Below are positions 15,353 through 23,812 of a stretch of 43,956 nucleotides of DNA, piece after piece (position 1 is the stretch's first letter; every line of letters begins with the position of its first letter). The position numbers and the translations under genes are program-made. The notes under the pieces are model-generated. The model searched no databases, was not told where the DNA came from, and was given only the letters and a program-made list of their open reading frames with translations. The stretch is from an uncultured Blastococcus sp. (GTDB lineage: Bacteria; Actinomycetota; Actinomycetes; Mycobacteriales; Geodermatophilaceae). The stretch is taken from the NCBI GenBank assembly GCA_902805535.1, contig CADCTN010000053.1, positions 1-43,956 on the forward strand. Direction: 5' to 3'.

Positions 15353-16234
15353 ATGGCGGACCCTGGTCAGCACGATCCGCGCGTCACCGACGTGGGACGG
15401 CTCGTCGTCCGCTGCCCCGACCGGCCCGGCATCGTGCACGCGATCAGCGGTCTGATGGCCGGGCTCGGCGCCAACATCACCGACTCCCAGCAGCACTCCT
15501 CGGATCCCAGCGGCGGCACGTTCACCCTGCGCCTGGAGTTCGTCCTCGCCCGGCTCGCCGAGCGCCGGCCCGAGCTCGAGCAGCGGCTCGCGGCGCTCGC
15601 GGGGGAGTGGCAGTTGGACTGGCGGCTGACCGAGGCCGGCCACCGGCCCACGATCGCGGTGTTCGTCAGCAGGACCGACCACGCGCTCCAGGAGCTGATC
15701 TACCGGGTGCGGGCCGGCGACCTGCGCGCCCGGATCGCCTGCGTGGTCTCCAACCACCGCGACCTGGAGCCGGTGGCTCGTGCCGCGGGCATCCCGTTCC
15801 ACCACGTGCCGGTGACGCCGGAGTCGAAGGCCGACGCCGAGGCGCGGGCGCTGGAGCTGGTCGGCGACGTCGACCTGGTGGTCCTGGCGCGGTACATGCA
15901 GATCGTCTCGGCGGACTTCTGCGGCCGCTTCCCGGAGCGGCTGATCAACATCCACCACAGCTTCCTGCCGGCGTTCGTCGGCGCGAACCCCTACCAGGCC
16001 GCCCACGACCGCGGGGTGAAGCTCATCGGCGCGACCGCCCACTACGTGACGCCGGAGCTGGACGCCGGGCCGATCATCGAGCAGGAGGTCGCCCGGGTGG
16101 ACCACCGGGCGACGGTGGAGGACATGCGCCGGGTGGGGCGCTACGTCGAGCGGCAGGTCCTCGCGCAGGCGGTGACCTGGCACGTGGAGGACCGCGTCAT
16201 CGTCGAGGGCCCCCGCACCATCGTCTTCGCGTAG
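15353..16234 (+). CDS. purU: Formyltetrahydrofolate deformylase
   Basis: A 293-residue PurU. It hydrolyses 10-formyl-THF to THF and formate, balancing the one-carbon pool. An N-terminal ACT domain (about residues 14-95: RLVVRCPDRPGIVHAISGLM, ANITDSQQH) precedes a formyltransferase domain. That domain has SNH near residue 135, NIHHSFLPAFVGANPY and ELDAGPIIEQEV, giving the Asn, His and Asp catalytic residues. Length is normal. It is transcribed separately from the NHEJ genes (50-bp gap) and ends just before the furA operator. Confidence 0.95.
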   Translation: MADPGQHDPRVTDVGRLVVRCPDRPGIVHAISGLMAGLGANITDSQQHSSDPSGGTFTLRLEFVLARLAERRPELEQRLAALAGEWQLDWRLTEAGHRPTIAVFVSRTDHALQELIYRVRAGDLRARIACVVSNHRDLEPVARAAGIPFHHVPVTPESKADAEARALELVGDVDLVVLARYMQIVSADFCGRFPERLINIHHSFLPAFVGANPYQAAHDRGVKLIGATAHYVTPELDAGPIIEQEVARVDHRATVEDMRRVGRYVERQVLAQAVTWHVEDRVIVEGPRTIVFA

Positions 16235-16246
16235 CCCGTCGCATCC

Positions 16247-16280
16247 TTGTCTTGACTAGTTCAAAACAACGGGGTTGGCT
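16247..16280 (+). promoter_or_regulatory. Fur-type operator overlapping the furA promoter
   Basis: TTGTCTTGA-N5-TCAAAACAA (16247-16269) is an inverted repeat with 9-base arms and one mismatch, in an AT-rich island. It covers a likely -35 TTGACT (16252-16257), followed 17 bases on by a weak -10 TTGGCT (16275-16280). Transcription would begin at or next to the ATG at 16289, a leaderless message as reported for mycobacterial furA. FurA itself is the probable ligand. Confidence 0.75.
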
Positions 16281-16288
16281 GGGACCCG

Positions 16289-16762
16289 ATGGAGACGACG
16301 TGGACGCACCGGATCCGGGCGGCCGGGCTGCGGGTCACCCGGCCCCGCCTCGCGGTGCTCGAGGTCCTCGCCGCGCACCCCCACGCCGACGCGGACGCCC
16401 TCGTCACCGGCGCCCGGATCCAGCACCCCACGCTGTCGCCGCAGACCGTCTACGGGGTGCTCGAGGCGTTCGTCGCCACGGGGCTGGCCCGCCGGATCGA
16501 GCCCGCCGGCGCCCCCGCGCTCTTCGAGCTGCGGGTGGGGGACAACCATCACCACCTGGTCTGCCGCTCGTGCGGCCTGGTCGCCGATGTCGACTGCGTC
16601 GTCCACGCCGCACCGTGCCTGAACCCCGCGGACCCGGCCGGCTTCGTCGTCGACGAGGCGGAGGTCGTCTTCTGGGGGTTGTGCCGCGCATGCCAGCAGG
16701 AGCAGCAACCACAGTCAGTGCAGATCGATGAGCACGACATCCGAGGAGGAGCAATCGCATGA
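16289..16762 (+). CDS. furA: Fur family regulator, FurA/CatR type
   Basis: A 157-residue ferric-uptake-family repressor. The winged helix is at residues 8-75 ([28 protein letters not shown]). The metal-binding half includes [10 protein letters not shown] and a second CxxC (GLCRACQ) for structural zinc. Genes of this type in Mycobacterium and Streptomyces repress the adjacent catalase and release it under peroxide or metal loss. Its stop overlaps the catalase ATG by 4 bp (ATGA), which fits autoregulation of both from the operator just upstream. Ends with an unusual [10 protein letters not shown] tail. Confidence 0.93.
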   Translation: METTWTHRIRAAGLRVTRPRLAVLEVLAAHPHADADALVTGARIQHPTLSPQTVYGVLEAFVATGLARRIEPAGAPALFELRVGDNHHHLVCRSCGLVADVDCVVHAAPCLNPADPAGFVVDEAEVVFWGLCRACQQEQQPQSVQIDEHDIRGGAIA

Positions 16763-18426
16763 CCGACGTCGCATCGCAGGGCCCGGCCCCGAGTGAGGCC
16801 GACCGCGCCGTCCTGACCAACCGTCAGGGCCATCAGGTCTACGACAACCAGAACCAGCGGACCGTGGGCGCCCGCGGCCCGGCCACCCTGGAGAACTACC
16901 AGTTCCTCGAGAAGATCAGCCACTTCGACCGCGAGCGCATCCCCGAGCGCGTCGTGCACGCCCGGGGCGCCACCGCCTTCGGCGTCTTCGTGGCCGACGG
17001 CACGGTCGGCGACGAGCCGATCAGCCGGTACACCCGCGCCAAGCTCTTCCAGGAGAAGGGCAAGGAGACCGAGGTCGCCCTGCGGTTCTCCACGGTGGCC
17101 GGTGGCCGCGACTCCTCCGAGGCGGCGCGTGACCCCCGAGGCTTCGCCGTGAAGTTCTACACCGAGGACGGCAACTGGGACCTCGTCGGCAACAACCTGG
17201 GTGTCTTCTTCATCCGGGACGCGATCAAATTCCCTGACTTCATCCACTCCCAGAAGCCCGACCCGGTCAACTTCGACCGCCAGGTTCCCAACCGGGTCTT
17301 CGACTTCTGGTCGCAGTCGCCCGAGGCGATGCACATGTTCATGCTGGTGCTCAGCCCGCGCGGTCTGCCGTCGTCCTACCGCCACATGCAGGGCTTCGGC
17401 GTGAACACCTACAAGTGGGTCAACGCCGCGGGTGAGACGCAGCTGGTCAAGTACCACTGGCTGCCCAAGCAGGGCGTCACGTCCTGGACCGCGGCCGACG
17501 CCGAGGTGGCGCAGGGCAAGGAGCTCGGCGTGCACACGAAGGACCTCTACGAGGCCATCGAGCGCGGCGACTTCCCGTCCTGGGACCTGCACGTCCAGCT
17601 CATGGACGATCACGAGCACCCCGAGCTCGACTTCGACCCCCTGGACGACACCAAGACGTGGCCGGAGAACGACTTCCCGCTGCGCAAGGTCGGCACCATG
17701 ACCCTGAACCGGGTGCCGGAGAACTTCTTCGACGAGAGCGAGCAGATCGCCTTCGGCACCGGTGTGCTCGTCGACGGCCTGGACTTCTCCGACGACAAGA
17801 TGCTGGTCGGCCGCACGTTCTCCTACTCGGACACCCAGCGCTACCGGGTGGGCCCGAACTACCTGCAGCTGCCGGTGAACCAGGCCAAGAACGCCCGGGT
17901 CGCCACCAACCAGCGCGACGGGCAGATGTCCTACGGCGTCGACCTGGGGCCCGGGCAGAACCCGCACGTCAACTACGAGCCGTCGATCCTGGGCGGCCTG
18001 CGCGAGGCCCAGTACCCGACGCACGACGACCAGGGGCCGGAGATCACCGGCCGGCTCACCCGCAAGCGGATCCCCCGCACCGACGACTACACGCAGGCCG
18101 GTCAGCGCTACCTGCTCTCGGAGCAGTGGGAGAAGGACGACCTGGTGGCCAACCTGATCGACGGCCTCTCCCAGTGCGACCGCCCGATCCAGGAGCGGAT
18201 GGTCTGGCACCTGTTCATGGCCGAGGACGAGCTGGGACAGCGTGTCGGTGAGGGCATCGGCATCAGCGCCGACGACGTCCGGGGCCTGCCGCCGCTGCAG
18301 ACCCAGACGCTCACCGAGGCCGAGCTGCAGCGAGCCGCCAACCTCGGCAAGAACGGCCCGCGGAACGTCTCGGGCCTGACCATGACGCACTGCGTGCCCA
18401 ACGAGCGGGTCGTCCTCGCGAAGTAG
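16759..18426 (+). CDS. katA: Catalase (monofunctional, haem)
   Basis: A 555-residue haem catalase that removes hydrogen peroxide. The distal His is His67 in [11 protein letters not shown]. The distal Asn region is [20 protein letters not shown], and the proximal haem ligand is Tyr356 in [12 protein letters not shown]. Length is slightly above the small-subunit clade and the C-terminal flavodoxin-like domain of large catalases is absent. A strong GAGGAGGA ribosome site lies within the end of furA. Coupled to and probably controlled by FurA. A terminator hairpin follows the stop. Confidence 0.96.
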   Translation: MTDVASQGPAPSEADRAVLTNRQGHQVYDNQNQRTVGARGPATLENYQFLEKISHFDRERIPERVVHARGATAFGVFVADGTVGDEPISRYTRAKLFQEKGKETEVALRFSTVAGGRDSSEAARDPRGFAVKFYTEDGNWDLVGNNLGVFFIRDAIKFPDFIHSQKPDPVNFDRQVPNRVFDFWSQSPEAMHMFMLVLSPRGLPSSYRHMQGFGVNTYKWVNAAGETQLVKYHWLPKQGVTSWTAADAEVAQGKELGVHTKDLYEAIERGDFPSWDLHVQLMDDHEHPELDFDPLDDTKTWPENDFPLRKVGTMTLNRVPENFFDESEQIAFGTGVLVDGLDFSDDKMLVGRTFSYSDTQRYRVGPNYLQLPVNQAKNARVATNQRDGQMSYGVDLGPGQNPHVNYEPSILGGLREAQYPTHDDQGPEITGRLTRKRIPRTDDYTQAGQRYLLSEQWEKDDLVANLIDGLSQCDRPIQERMVWHLFMAEDELGQRVGEGIGISADDVRGLPPLQTQTLTEAELQRAANLGKNGPRNVSGLTMTHCVPNERVVLAK

Positions 18427-18443
18427 GCACCACCGCACGGCCG

Positions 18444-18477
18444 ACGGGCCGCGACCGGAACCCCGGTCGCGGCCCGT
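18444..18477. terminator. Terminator hairpin between catalase and pabBC
   Basis: A perfect 15-bp stem (18444-18458 with 18463-18477) and 4-base loop lies 18 bases after the catalase stop, between convergent genes. It can serve both strands. Confidence 0.85.
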
Positions 18478-18541
18478 TCGCCGTCCGCGGACCGGCTCGC
18501 GGACGACGACGCCGTCGAACCGGCGGCGGCCCGCGGTGGGG

Positions 18542-20302
18542 TCAGACCAGGACGGCGGGGCGCCATCCACGCACCGAGCTGACCACGGCCACCGCCGCTG
18601 CGGTGCGGAGGTCGGCCAGACTGAGGTCGCGCTCGGCCAACGTCCCGGCCTCGAGCAGCCGGCCGCGCTCCACGCCGGGGAGGCAGCCGGCGCTCACCGG
18701 TGGCGTCCACCAGCGGCCGTCCAGGCGCACGGCGAGGTTGGCGATGGTCGTCTCGGTGACGCGCCCGTGCCGGTTGACCAGCACGACGTCGTCGGCGGCA
18801 GGGGACCGGGCGGCGCGGGCGTCGTAGACGGCGCGCCGGGTGGTCTTGTGGGCGAGCCAGACCTGCTCGGCGTCGACCGGCTCGAGGGCCATGGCCAGCC
18901 GCACCGGCCGGTCGGCGGGAGCGGGCAACGGCGCCCGGGTGACGTCGACGGCGCCCGTCCGGTGCAGCACCAGCCGGACCCGGGTCGCAGGGGCGCCGTC
19001 CACCTCCGCGGCGAGGCGGGCGGCCACCGCCCGCCGGTCGACGGGGAACCCGAAGTAGGCGGCGGAGTCCACCAGTCGGTCGAGGTGCCGGTCGAGGTTG
19101 CGGAGCCCGACGCCCGGCACGTGTGCCATCGTCTCGACCAGGCCGAAGTCCTCGTACGGCTCGGCCAGGATCGCGGCCTTGGCCAGCAGTTCGGCGTGCT
19201 CCGCGGCGGGGTCGGAGCCCCACGTGATGCCGCCCCCGGTGCCGAAGACCGCGGTGCCGCTGTCCCGGTCGACGGTCACGGTCCGGATGGCGACGTTGAA
19301 CCGGGCCCGCCAGGGAGAACCGGGCGGGGCCACGACGCCGACGGCTCCGCAGTAGACCCCGCGCGGCTCGGCCTCGAGCTCGCCGATGAGCTCGATGGCG
19401 CGCTGTTTGGGCGCGCCGGTCACCGAGCCCGACGGGAAGAGCGCGCGGAAGACGTCGACCAGTCCGGTCCCGGATCGGGGGCGGGCGGTGACGTCGGAGG
19501 TCAGCTGCCAGACGGTCTCGTACCGCTCGGCGGTGACCAGGGCCGGCACCGCCACGCTGCCCACGGCGGCGAGCCGCCCGAGGTCGTTGCGGAGCAGGTC
19601 GACGATCATGAGGTTCTCGGCGCGCTCCTTCTCGCTGCCCAGCAGGGCGTCGCGCCGCGCGGCGTCCTCGCCGGTGGTCCGCCCCCGCCGGGCCGTGCCC
19701 TTCATCGGGCGGGTCAGCAGCCGGTCGGTCGACCACTCGACGAACAGCTCCGGGCTGGCGCTCGCGACCACGAACCGGCCCAGGTCGAGGTAGGCGGCGT
19801 GCCGGCCGCGCTGGGCCCAGACGAGGTCGGCGTAGAGCTCGGCCAGGTCGCCGTCGACGGGAGCGCGCATGCGGGCGGTGAGGTTGAGCTGGTAGACGTC
19901 GCCCGCGGCGATGTGCGCGCGCACCCGTTCCACGTCGGCCCGGTGCCCTTCCGCCGTCCAGCTGCGCTGCCAGGGGCCCATCGAGTAGGAGCGCGCCGTG
20001 CCGGCCGGCGGGGCCACCGGCGGCACGTGCGCGGGCGGGTCGCAGATCGCGAACTGGGCCAGCGGCAGCCCCTGCGGATCCGGGCGGAACGCCGCGGCCC
20101 ATCGGGGCTCCAGGCCGGCGGCCGCCTCGTAGGCGACGTAGCCGACGGCCCAGCAGCCGGCTGCCGTGGCGCGCTCGACGGCCGCCAGGACCGGGACGAC
20201 GTCGGCGGCCGTGGTCGCGGCGAGCACCCGCGACGGGCGGTCGAAGGACAGCGCCGTCCCGGCTGCGAGGTCGTCGAACCGGGCTCGCACCGGGCCGGTC
20301 AC
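18542..20302 (-). CDS. pabB: Fused aminodeoxychorismate synthase component I / lyase
   Basis: A 586-residue PabB-PabC fusion for p-aminobenzoate synthesis in the folate pathway. Residues 1-370 are the chorismate-binding domain (GDVYQLNLTARM, PMKGTARRG, ENLMIVDLLRNDLGR, SGSVTGAPKQRAIELI, FGTGGGITWGSDP). Residues 385-586 are a PLP fold-type IV aminodeoxychorismate lyase with HKTTRRAVYD holding the Schiff-base lysine and VTETTIANLAV. The glutaminase PabA is not in the window. The GTG start overlaps the stop of the upstream PAC2 gene by 4 bp, so the two are coupled. Confidence 0.93.
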   Translation of the reverse strand: MTGPVRARFDDLAAGTALSFDRPSRVLAATTAADVVPVLAAVERATAAGCWAVGYVAYEAAAGLEPRWAAAFRPDPQGLPLAQFAICDPPAHVPPVAPPAGTARSYSMGPWQRSWTAEGHRADVERVRAHIAAGDVYQLNLTARMRAPVDGDLAELYADLVWAQRGRHAAYLDLGRFVVASASPELFVEWSTDRLLTRPMKGTARRGRTTGEDAARRDALLGSEKERAENLMIVDLLRNDLGRLAAVGSVAVPALVTAERYETVWQLTSDVTARPRSGTGLVDVFRALFPSGSVTGAPKQRAIELIGELEAEPRGVYCGAVGVVAPPGSPWRARFNVAIRTVTVDRDSGTAVFGTGGGITWGSDPAAEHAELLAKAAILAEPYEDFGLVETMAHVPGVGLRNLDRHLDRLVDSAAYFGFPVDRRAVAARLAAEVDGAPATRVRLVLHRTGAVDVTRAPLPAPADRPVRLAMALEPVDAEQVWLAHKTTRRAVYDARAARSPAADDVVLVNRHGRVTETTIANLAVRLDGRWWTPPVSAGCLPGVERGRLLEAGTLAERDLSLADLRTAAAVAVVSSVRGWRPAVLV

Positions 20303-21252
20303 TCCCCGCGGGGCCGCTTGCGGTCCTGGTCGGCGAGGAAGCGCTCGAACTCCGCGCCGAGCTCCTCCGCGCTGGGCATCTCGCCACCGGAGAGCAGGTC
20401 GACGCCCTCGCGGGCAGCCGCGAACGAGTCGTACTGCTGCTCGAGAGCGGCGACCACCGTGGTGTTCTCCGTCGAGCGGGCGATCTGCTCGTCGATGTCC
20501 GTGCGGTTGGCCTCGGCGGCCTCGCGCAGGGTCTCGGTGGGCAGGTGCAGGCCCGTGAGCTGCTCGAGGTGCTCGACGAGCGTCAGCGAGGCGGCCGGGT
20601 AGGTGGTCTGCGCGAGGTAGTGGGGCACGTGGGCGGCGACCCCCAGCGCGTCCACCCCGGCCTCGCCGAGGCGGAGCTCCAGCAGGGCCGAGACGCTGCC
20701 GGGGATGCGCATCTCACCCCAGTAGACCGGATAGCTGTCGATCAGCTGGCGGCGCGTCGCGTGGGCGGTGACGGTCACCGGCCGGGTGTGGGGGACGGGC
20801 ATGGGGATCGCCTGCAGCGCGACGACCGTGGTGACGCCGAGCTGCTCCACCAGGCCCCGGACGGCGGCGACGAACCGCTCCCACGCGTAGTCGGGCTCGG
20901 CGCCGTGCAGCAGCAGGAACGGCGTGCCGGCGTCGTCCTCGACGGCGTACAGCTGGATCTCCGGCGCGGCGAAGGCCTCGTACCGGTCGCTGTTGAAGCT
21001 CATCCGGGGACGGCGGGCGCGGTAGTCGACGAGGCTGTCGGCGTCGAAGCGGGCGATCACCTCGTTGGGCAGGGCGGCCAGCAGGTGGGCGCCGGCCAGC
21101 TTTCCCGCGGAGGCGGCGTCGAAGTCGCCGGCGAGGTCGTGGACGAGCACCAGCCCGGAGCGCTCGGCCGGCTCGCCGACCGCCGCCTCGCGGGCGAGGA
21201 AGGGCTCGGCCTCGGGGAGCAGCTCGACGAGCTCCTCCGGTCGCTGGGCCAC
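20299..21252 (-). CDS. PAC2 family protein
   Basis: A 317-residue PAC2-fold protein, the family that includes eukaryotic proteasome-assembly chaperone 2 and M. tuberculosis Rv2125. Typical segments are LVLVHDLAGDFDAASAGKLAGAHLL, RARRPRMSFNSDRYE, LLLHGAEPDYAWERFVAAV, GEMRIPGSVSALLE and GVAAHVPHYLAQTTYPAASLTLVEHLE. The C-terminal 60 residues form an acidic helical tail. AGGAGG precedes the GTG start. Its coupling to pabBC is odd, since no known function links them. The role in bacteria is unproven. Confidence 0.9.
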   Translation of the reverse strand: MAQRPEELVELLPEAEPFLAREAAVGEPAERSGLVLVHDLAGDFDAASAGKLAGAHLLAALPNEVIARFDADSLVDYRARRPRMSFNSDRYEAFAAPEIQLYAVEDDAGTPFLLLHGAEPDYAWERFVAAVRGLVEQLGVTTVVALQAIPMPVPHTRPVTVTAHATRRQLIDSYPVYWGEMRIPGSVSALLELRLGEAGVDALGVAAHVPHYLAQTTYPAASLTLVEHLEQLTGLHLPTETLREAAEANRTDIDEQIARSTENTTVVAALEQQYDSFAAAREGVDLLSGGEMPSAEELGAEFERFLADQDRKRPRGE

Positions 21253-21366
21253 GGTGGGACCTCCTGGTGTGCTTCCGGCGGCCGGGTGCGGCCGCTGCTG
21301 CCCGCTTCAGCCCGCCGCGGGGCCGGGGCATTCCCGCCCGGACCCATCGTGCCCCCGCGGGGCGGC

Positions 21367-22635
21367 TCAGTCGCGCTGGTCGGCGGCCGGAGCCACCTGC
21401 TCCTGCTCCACGGCGGTGCTGGAGTCGTCACCGACCACCGTCGCCCGTGTCCCGTCGTCGGCGATCTCCGGCGACTTCTCGTCGAGCTCGTCGCGGGCGT
21501 ACCGGTACATCACCGCCAGCAGGGCGGCGATCGGCACGGCGAGGAAGGCGCCGATGATGCCGGCCAGGCTGCTGCCGGCGGTGACGGCCAGGATCACCAC
21601 GGCGGCGTGCAGGTTGAAGCCGCGGCCCTGGATGATCGGCTGCAGGACGTTGCCCTCGATCTGCTGCACCAGCAGCACGATGCCGAAGATGATCAGCGCG
21701 ACGGTGAAGCCCTCGTCGACCAGGGCGATGAGCACGGCGAAGGCGCCGGCGACGAACGCACCGATGATCGGGATGAAGGCACCGAAGAACGTCAGCACGG
21801 CCAGCGGCAGCACCAGCGGGACGTCGAAGATCCACAGCCCCACGCCGATGAAGAACGCGTCGATGAAGCCGACGAGCGCCTGCTGGCGGATGAACTCCGA
21901 CAGCGTGGCCCATGTCTTGTAGGACAACGCCGCCACGTGGCGGGCCGCCTTCGGACCGGTCTGCGCCGAGAGCCACGGCACCCAGCGCGGGCCGTCCTTG
22001 AGGAAGAAGAAGACGAGGACCAGCGCCAGCACCAGGTTGATCAGGCTGTTGCCCACGGCGGACACCCCGGTGAGGGCGTAGCCGGCGATGTTCTGGGCGT
22101 TGCCCTGGATGGAGTTGATCGTCGAGTCGACGGCCTCGTTGATCTGGCCCTCGCGCAGGTTGAACGGCGGGCCGCTGAGCCACTCCTGGACGTCCTGCAG
22201 GCCGGCGGTGGCCTGGTCGGCGAGCTCGGTGACCTGCTCGGCGACCGACGGCGCGATCGCGGCGATGATGCCGGCGAAGGCGGCGATGAACGCGAGCAGG
22301 ACCGTCGAGGCCGCCAGGGCCGGTGGCCAGCCGTGGTTGCGCAGGAAGCGGGTGAGCGGCCAGAGCACGGTGGCGATGAGCAGTCCGAGCACGATCGGCA
22401 GCAGGATCGACCAGAGCTTGCCGAGCACGTAGAAGAGGAGGACGACCGCCGCGGCGATCAGCAGGAACTGGGCGGACGCGATGGCGAGGGTGCGGCTGGC
22501 GGCCTGCAACCGGGGTCCGCGACCGTGGCGCGGGGCCGGCGCCGTCGTGACCGCGGCCCGGTCCGGAGCCGCCACGTCCTGGCGCGGGCCCGGCTGGTGA
22601 TCGGCGGCGGGACGGCCGGGGAGTCGGAGCCTCAT
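21367..22635 (-). CDS. AI-2E family transporter (first copy)
   Basis: A 422-residue polytopic membrane protein of the AI-2E/UPF0118 family, named after E. coli TqsA. An N-terminal cytoplasmic stretch of about 45 residues leads to hydrophobic helices near 60-120, a soluble helical insert (SVAEQVTELADQATAGLQDV), then a cluster including LINLVLALVLVFFFLKDG, FIPIIGAFVAG, LLVQQIEGNVLQPIIQGRGFNLHA and GSSLAGIIGAFLAVPIAALL. The substrate is unknown; some relatives are Na+/H+ antiporters. ATG 22635 (MRLRLPG) was chosen because the frame upstream lacks family character. A second family member is encoded at 26729. Confidence 0.88.
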   Translation of the reverse strand: MRLRLPGRPAADHQPGPRQDVAAPDRAAVTTAPAPRHGRGPRLQAASRTLAIASAQFLLIAAAVVLLFYVLGKLWSILLPIVLGLLIATVLWPLTRFLRNHGWPPALAASTVLLAFIAAFAGIIAAIAPSVAEQVTELADQATAGLQDVQEWLSGPPFNLREGQINEAVDSTINSIQGNAQNIAGYALTGVSAVGNSLINLVLALVLVFFFLKDGPRWVPWLSAQTGPKAARHVAALSYKTWATLSEFIRQQALVGFIDAFFIGVGLWIFDVPLVLPLAVLTFFGAFIPIIGAFVAGAFAVLIALVDEGFTVALIIFGIVLLVQQIEGNVLQPIIQGRGFNLHAAVVILAVTAGSSLAGIIGAFLAVPIAALLAVMYRYARDELDEKSPEIADDGTRATVVGDDSSTAVEQEQVAPAADQRD

Positions 22636-22683
22636 GGCCCGATTGCAGCACAGATGCCGCCGGCCGACCGGACGGAAACGATC

Positions 22684-22710
22684 ACCGTGAGCAAGTCGTA
22701 GCGTCACGGT
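22684..22710. promoter_or_regulatory. Inverted repeat in the divergent promoter gap
   Basis: ACCGTGA (22684-22690) and TCACGGT (22704-22710) are perfect inverted 7-mers around a 13-base spacer. They end directly before the ATG at 22712, in the 76-bp gap between the divergent AI-2E and PPOX genes. Possible operator; chance is not excluded. Confidence 0.4.
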
Positions 22711-22711
22711 C

Positions 22712-23179
22712 ATGCCGAAGACCGCGACCAGCGACCGGGTCGACCGTGACGCCCTGCTGGAGTTCCTCCGCCCACGCCACCAGGCCGTTCTGCTGACCCG
22801 ACGCCGGGACGGGGGCGCGCAGCTGTCGCCGGTGTCCTGCGGGGTCGACGCCGAGGGCCGGGTGGTCGTGTCCACCTATCCGGGGCGGGCCAAGGTCGTC
22901 AACGTGCGCCGCGACCCTGCCGTCTCGATGTGCGTGCTGTCCCCGGACTGGAACGACGCCTGGGTGCAGATCGACGGCGCGGCGGAGGTGCTCGACCTGC
23001 CCGAGGCGCTGGAGCCGCTGGTGGAGTACTACCGGTCGATCAGCGGGGAGCACCCCGACTGGGACGAGTACCGCTCGGCGATGGCCCGCCAGGGCAAGTC
23101 GCTGATCCGGGTGACGATCACCGGGTGGGGGCCCATCGCGACCGGCGGTTTCCCGGCCGAGGTCGTCGACAAGCTCTGA
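22712..23179 (+). CDS. PPOX-class F420-dependent oxidoreductase
   Basis: A 155-residue split-barrel flavin/deazaflavin-binding protein of the PPOX class. The pattern LEFLRPRHQAVLLTRRRDGGAQLSPV, VVSTYPGRAKVVNVRRDP, VSMCVL and WVQIDGAAEVLDL is typical of actinobacterial F420-binding enzymes (Rv1155-like). WGPIATGGFPAEVV ends the protein. The substrate is unknown. No ribosome site is visible and the start lies against an inverted repeat, so translation may be leaderless. The next gene starts 38 bp on. Confidence 0.88.
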   Translation: MPKTATSDRVDRDALLEFLRPRHQAVLLTRRRDGGAQLSPVSCGVDAEGRVVVSTYPGRAKVVNVRRDPAVSMCVLSPDWNDAWVQIDGAAEVLDLPEALEPLVEYYRSISGEHPDWDEYRSAMARQGKSLIRVTITGWGPIATGGFPAEVVDKL

Positions 23180-23203
23180 AGCTTGCTTCCACCGAAGAAA
23201 GCT
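23180..23203. promoter_or_regulatory. Inverted repeat in front of the satD-like gene
   Basis: AGCTTGCTTC (23180-23189) and GAAGAAAGCT (23194-23203) pair with one mismatch around CACC. It is an AT-rich patch between the PPOX stop (ends 23179) and the start at 23218. It could terminate the PPOX message or be an operator for the HTH protein encoded downstream. The lack of a U-tract and the position just upstream of an HTH gene favour an operator. Confidence 0.55.
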
Positions 23204-23217
23204 GACAGCCTTGCGGG

Positions 23218-23805
23218 ATGCCGTACGTGCTGACCGTGGACCAGAAAGGCAGCCGGCGCCACCCCGACCGGGTCGCCGACGTGCTCCCGGAGCTCAACGA
23301 CGCCGTCCCCACGGTCCTGGCCTTCGAGCGCACCGCCGGCGACGAGTTCCAGGGCGTGCTGGCCGAGTCCGGGCAGGTCGTGGATGTGGTGCTCCGCCTC
23401 GTCCGGTCCGGCGGCTGGAGCATCGGGGTGGGCGCCGGCCCCGTCCAGACGCCTCTTCCGCCCAGCACCCGCGCGGGTGCTGGGCCCGCCTTCCTCAGCG
23501 CGCGCCGCGCCGTCGACGCCGCGAAGCAGCGGTCCGCCCGGCTCGCGGTACGGGGTGCGGTGCCCGCCGACGCCGGCGACGCCCAGGCCGTCCTCAGCGC
23601 CCTCGCCGTCGTCGTGGACCGGCGCAGCGAGCAGGCGTGGGAGGCCATCGCGCTCGTGGCCGACGGCCGCACCCAGGCGGAGGCGGCCGCGGTGCTCGGC
23701 ATCTCCCGGCAGGCCGTGGGCCAGCGGCTGTCCGCCGCGCTCTGGGAGCTGGAGCAGGAGCTGCGCGCCACGGCTGCCCGGCTCCTGACCCGGGCCGCCG
23801 GGTGA
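23218..23805 (+). CDS. SatD-like protein with C-terminal helix-turn-helix
   Basis: A 195-residue protein. Residues 1-110 resemble the SatD family: VDQKGSRR, a cyclase-like AGDEFQGVL motif (residues 40-48), GGWSIGVGAGPVQTPLP and FLSARRAVDAAK. Residues 135-185 form a sigma-region-4/LuxR-like helix-turn-helix (AWEAIALVADGRTQAEAAAVLGISRQAVGQRL). SatD proteins have no firmly established biochemical role. The following gene, 7 bp downstream, is a membrane protein, an arrangement I recall for SatD in other phyla. The inverted repeat upstream suggests autoregulation. A perfect 24-bp palindrome lies inside the coding region. Confidence 0.75.
   Translation: MPYVLTVDQKGSRRHPDRVADVLPELNDAVPTVLAFERTAGDEFQGVLAESGQVVDVVLRLVRSGGWSIGVGAGPVQTPLPPSTRAGAGPAFLSARRAVDAAKQRSARLAVRGAVPADAGDAQAVLSALAVVVDRRSEQAWEAIALVADGRTQAEAAAVLGISRQAVGQRLSAALWELEQELRATAARLLTRAAG
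23461..23484. repeat. Perfect 24-bp palindrome inside the satD-like gene
   Basis: The half-site CCCAGCACCCGC and its exact complement abut at 23461-23484, within codons for PSTRAGAG. It separates the cyclase-like half from the rest. It could be an internal operator or an mRNA hairpin; it also resembles a terminator stem without a loop. Confidence 0.7.
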
Positions 23806-23812
23806 TCCGGGC

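Noticed and set aside
21253-21366. GC-rich imperfect inverted repeat after the AI-2E gene
   Set aside because: Arms need an offset to pair and no clean stem forms; not firm enough to call a terminator.
20545-22701. A 718-codon plus-strand frame opposite PAC2 and AI-2E genes
   Set aside because: Composition is that of an antisense shadow; both opposite genes are clear family members.
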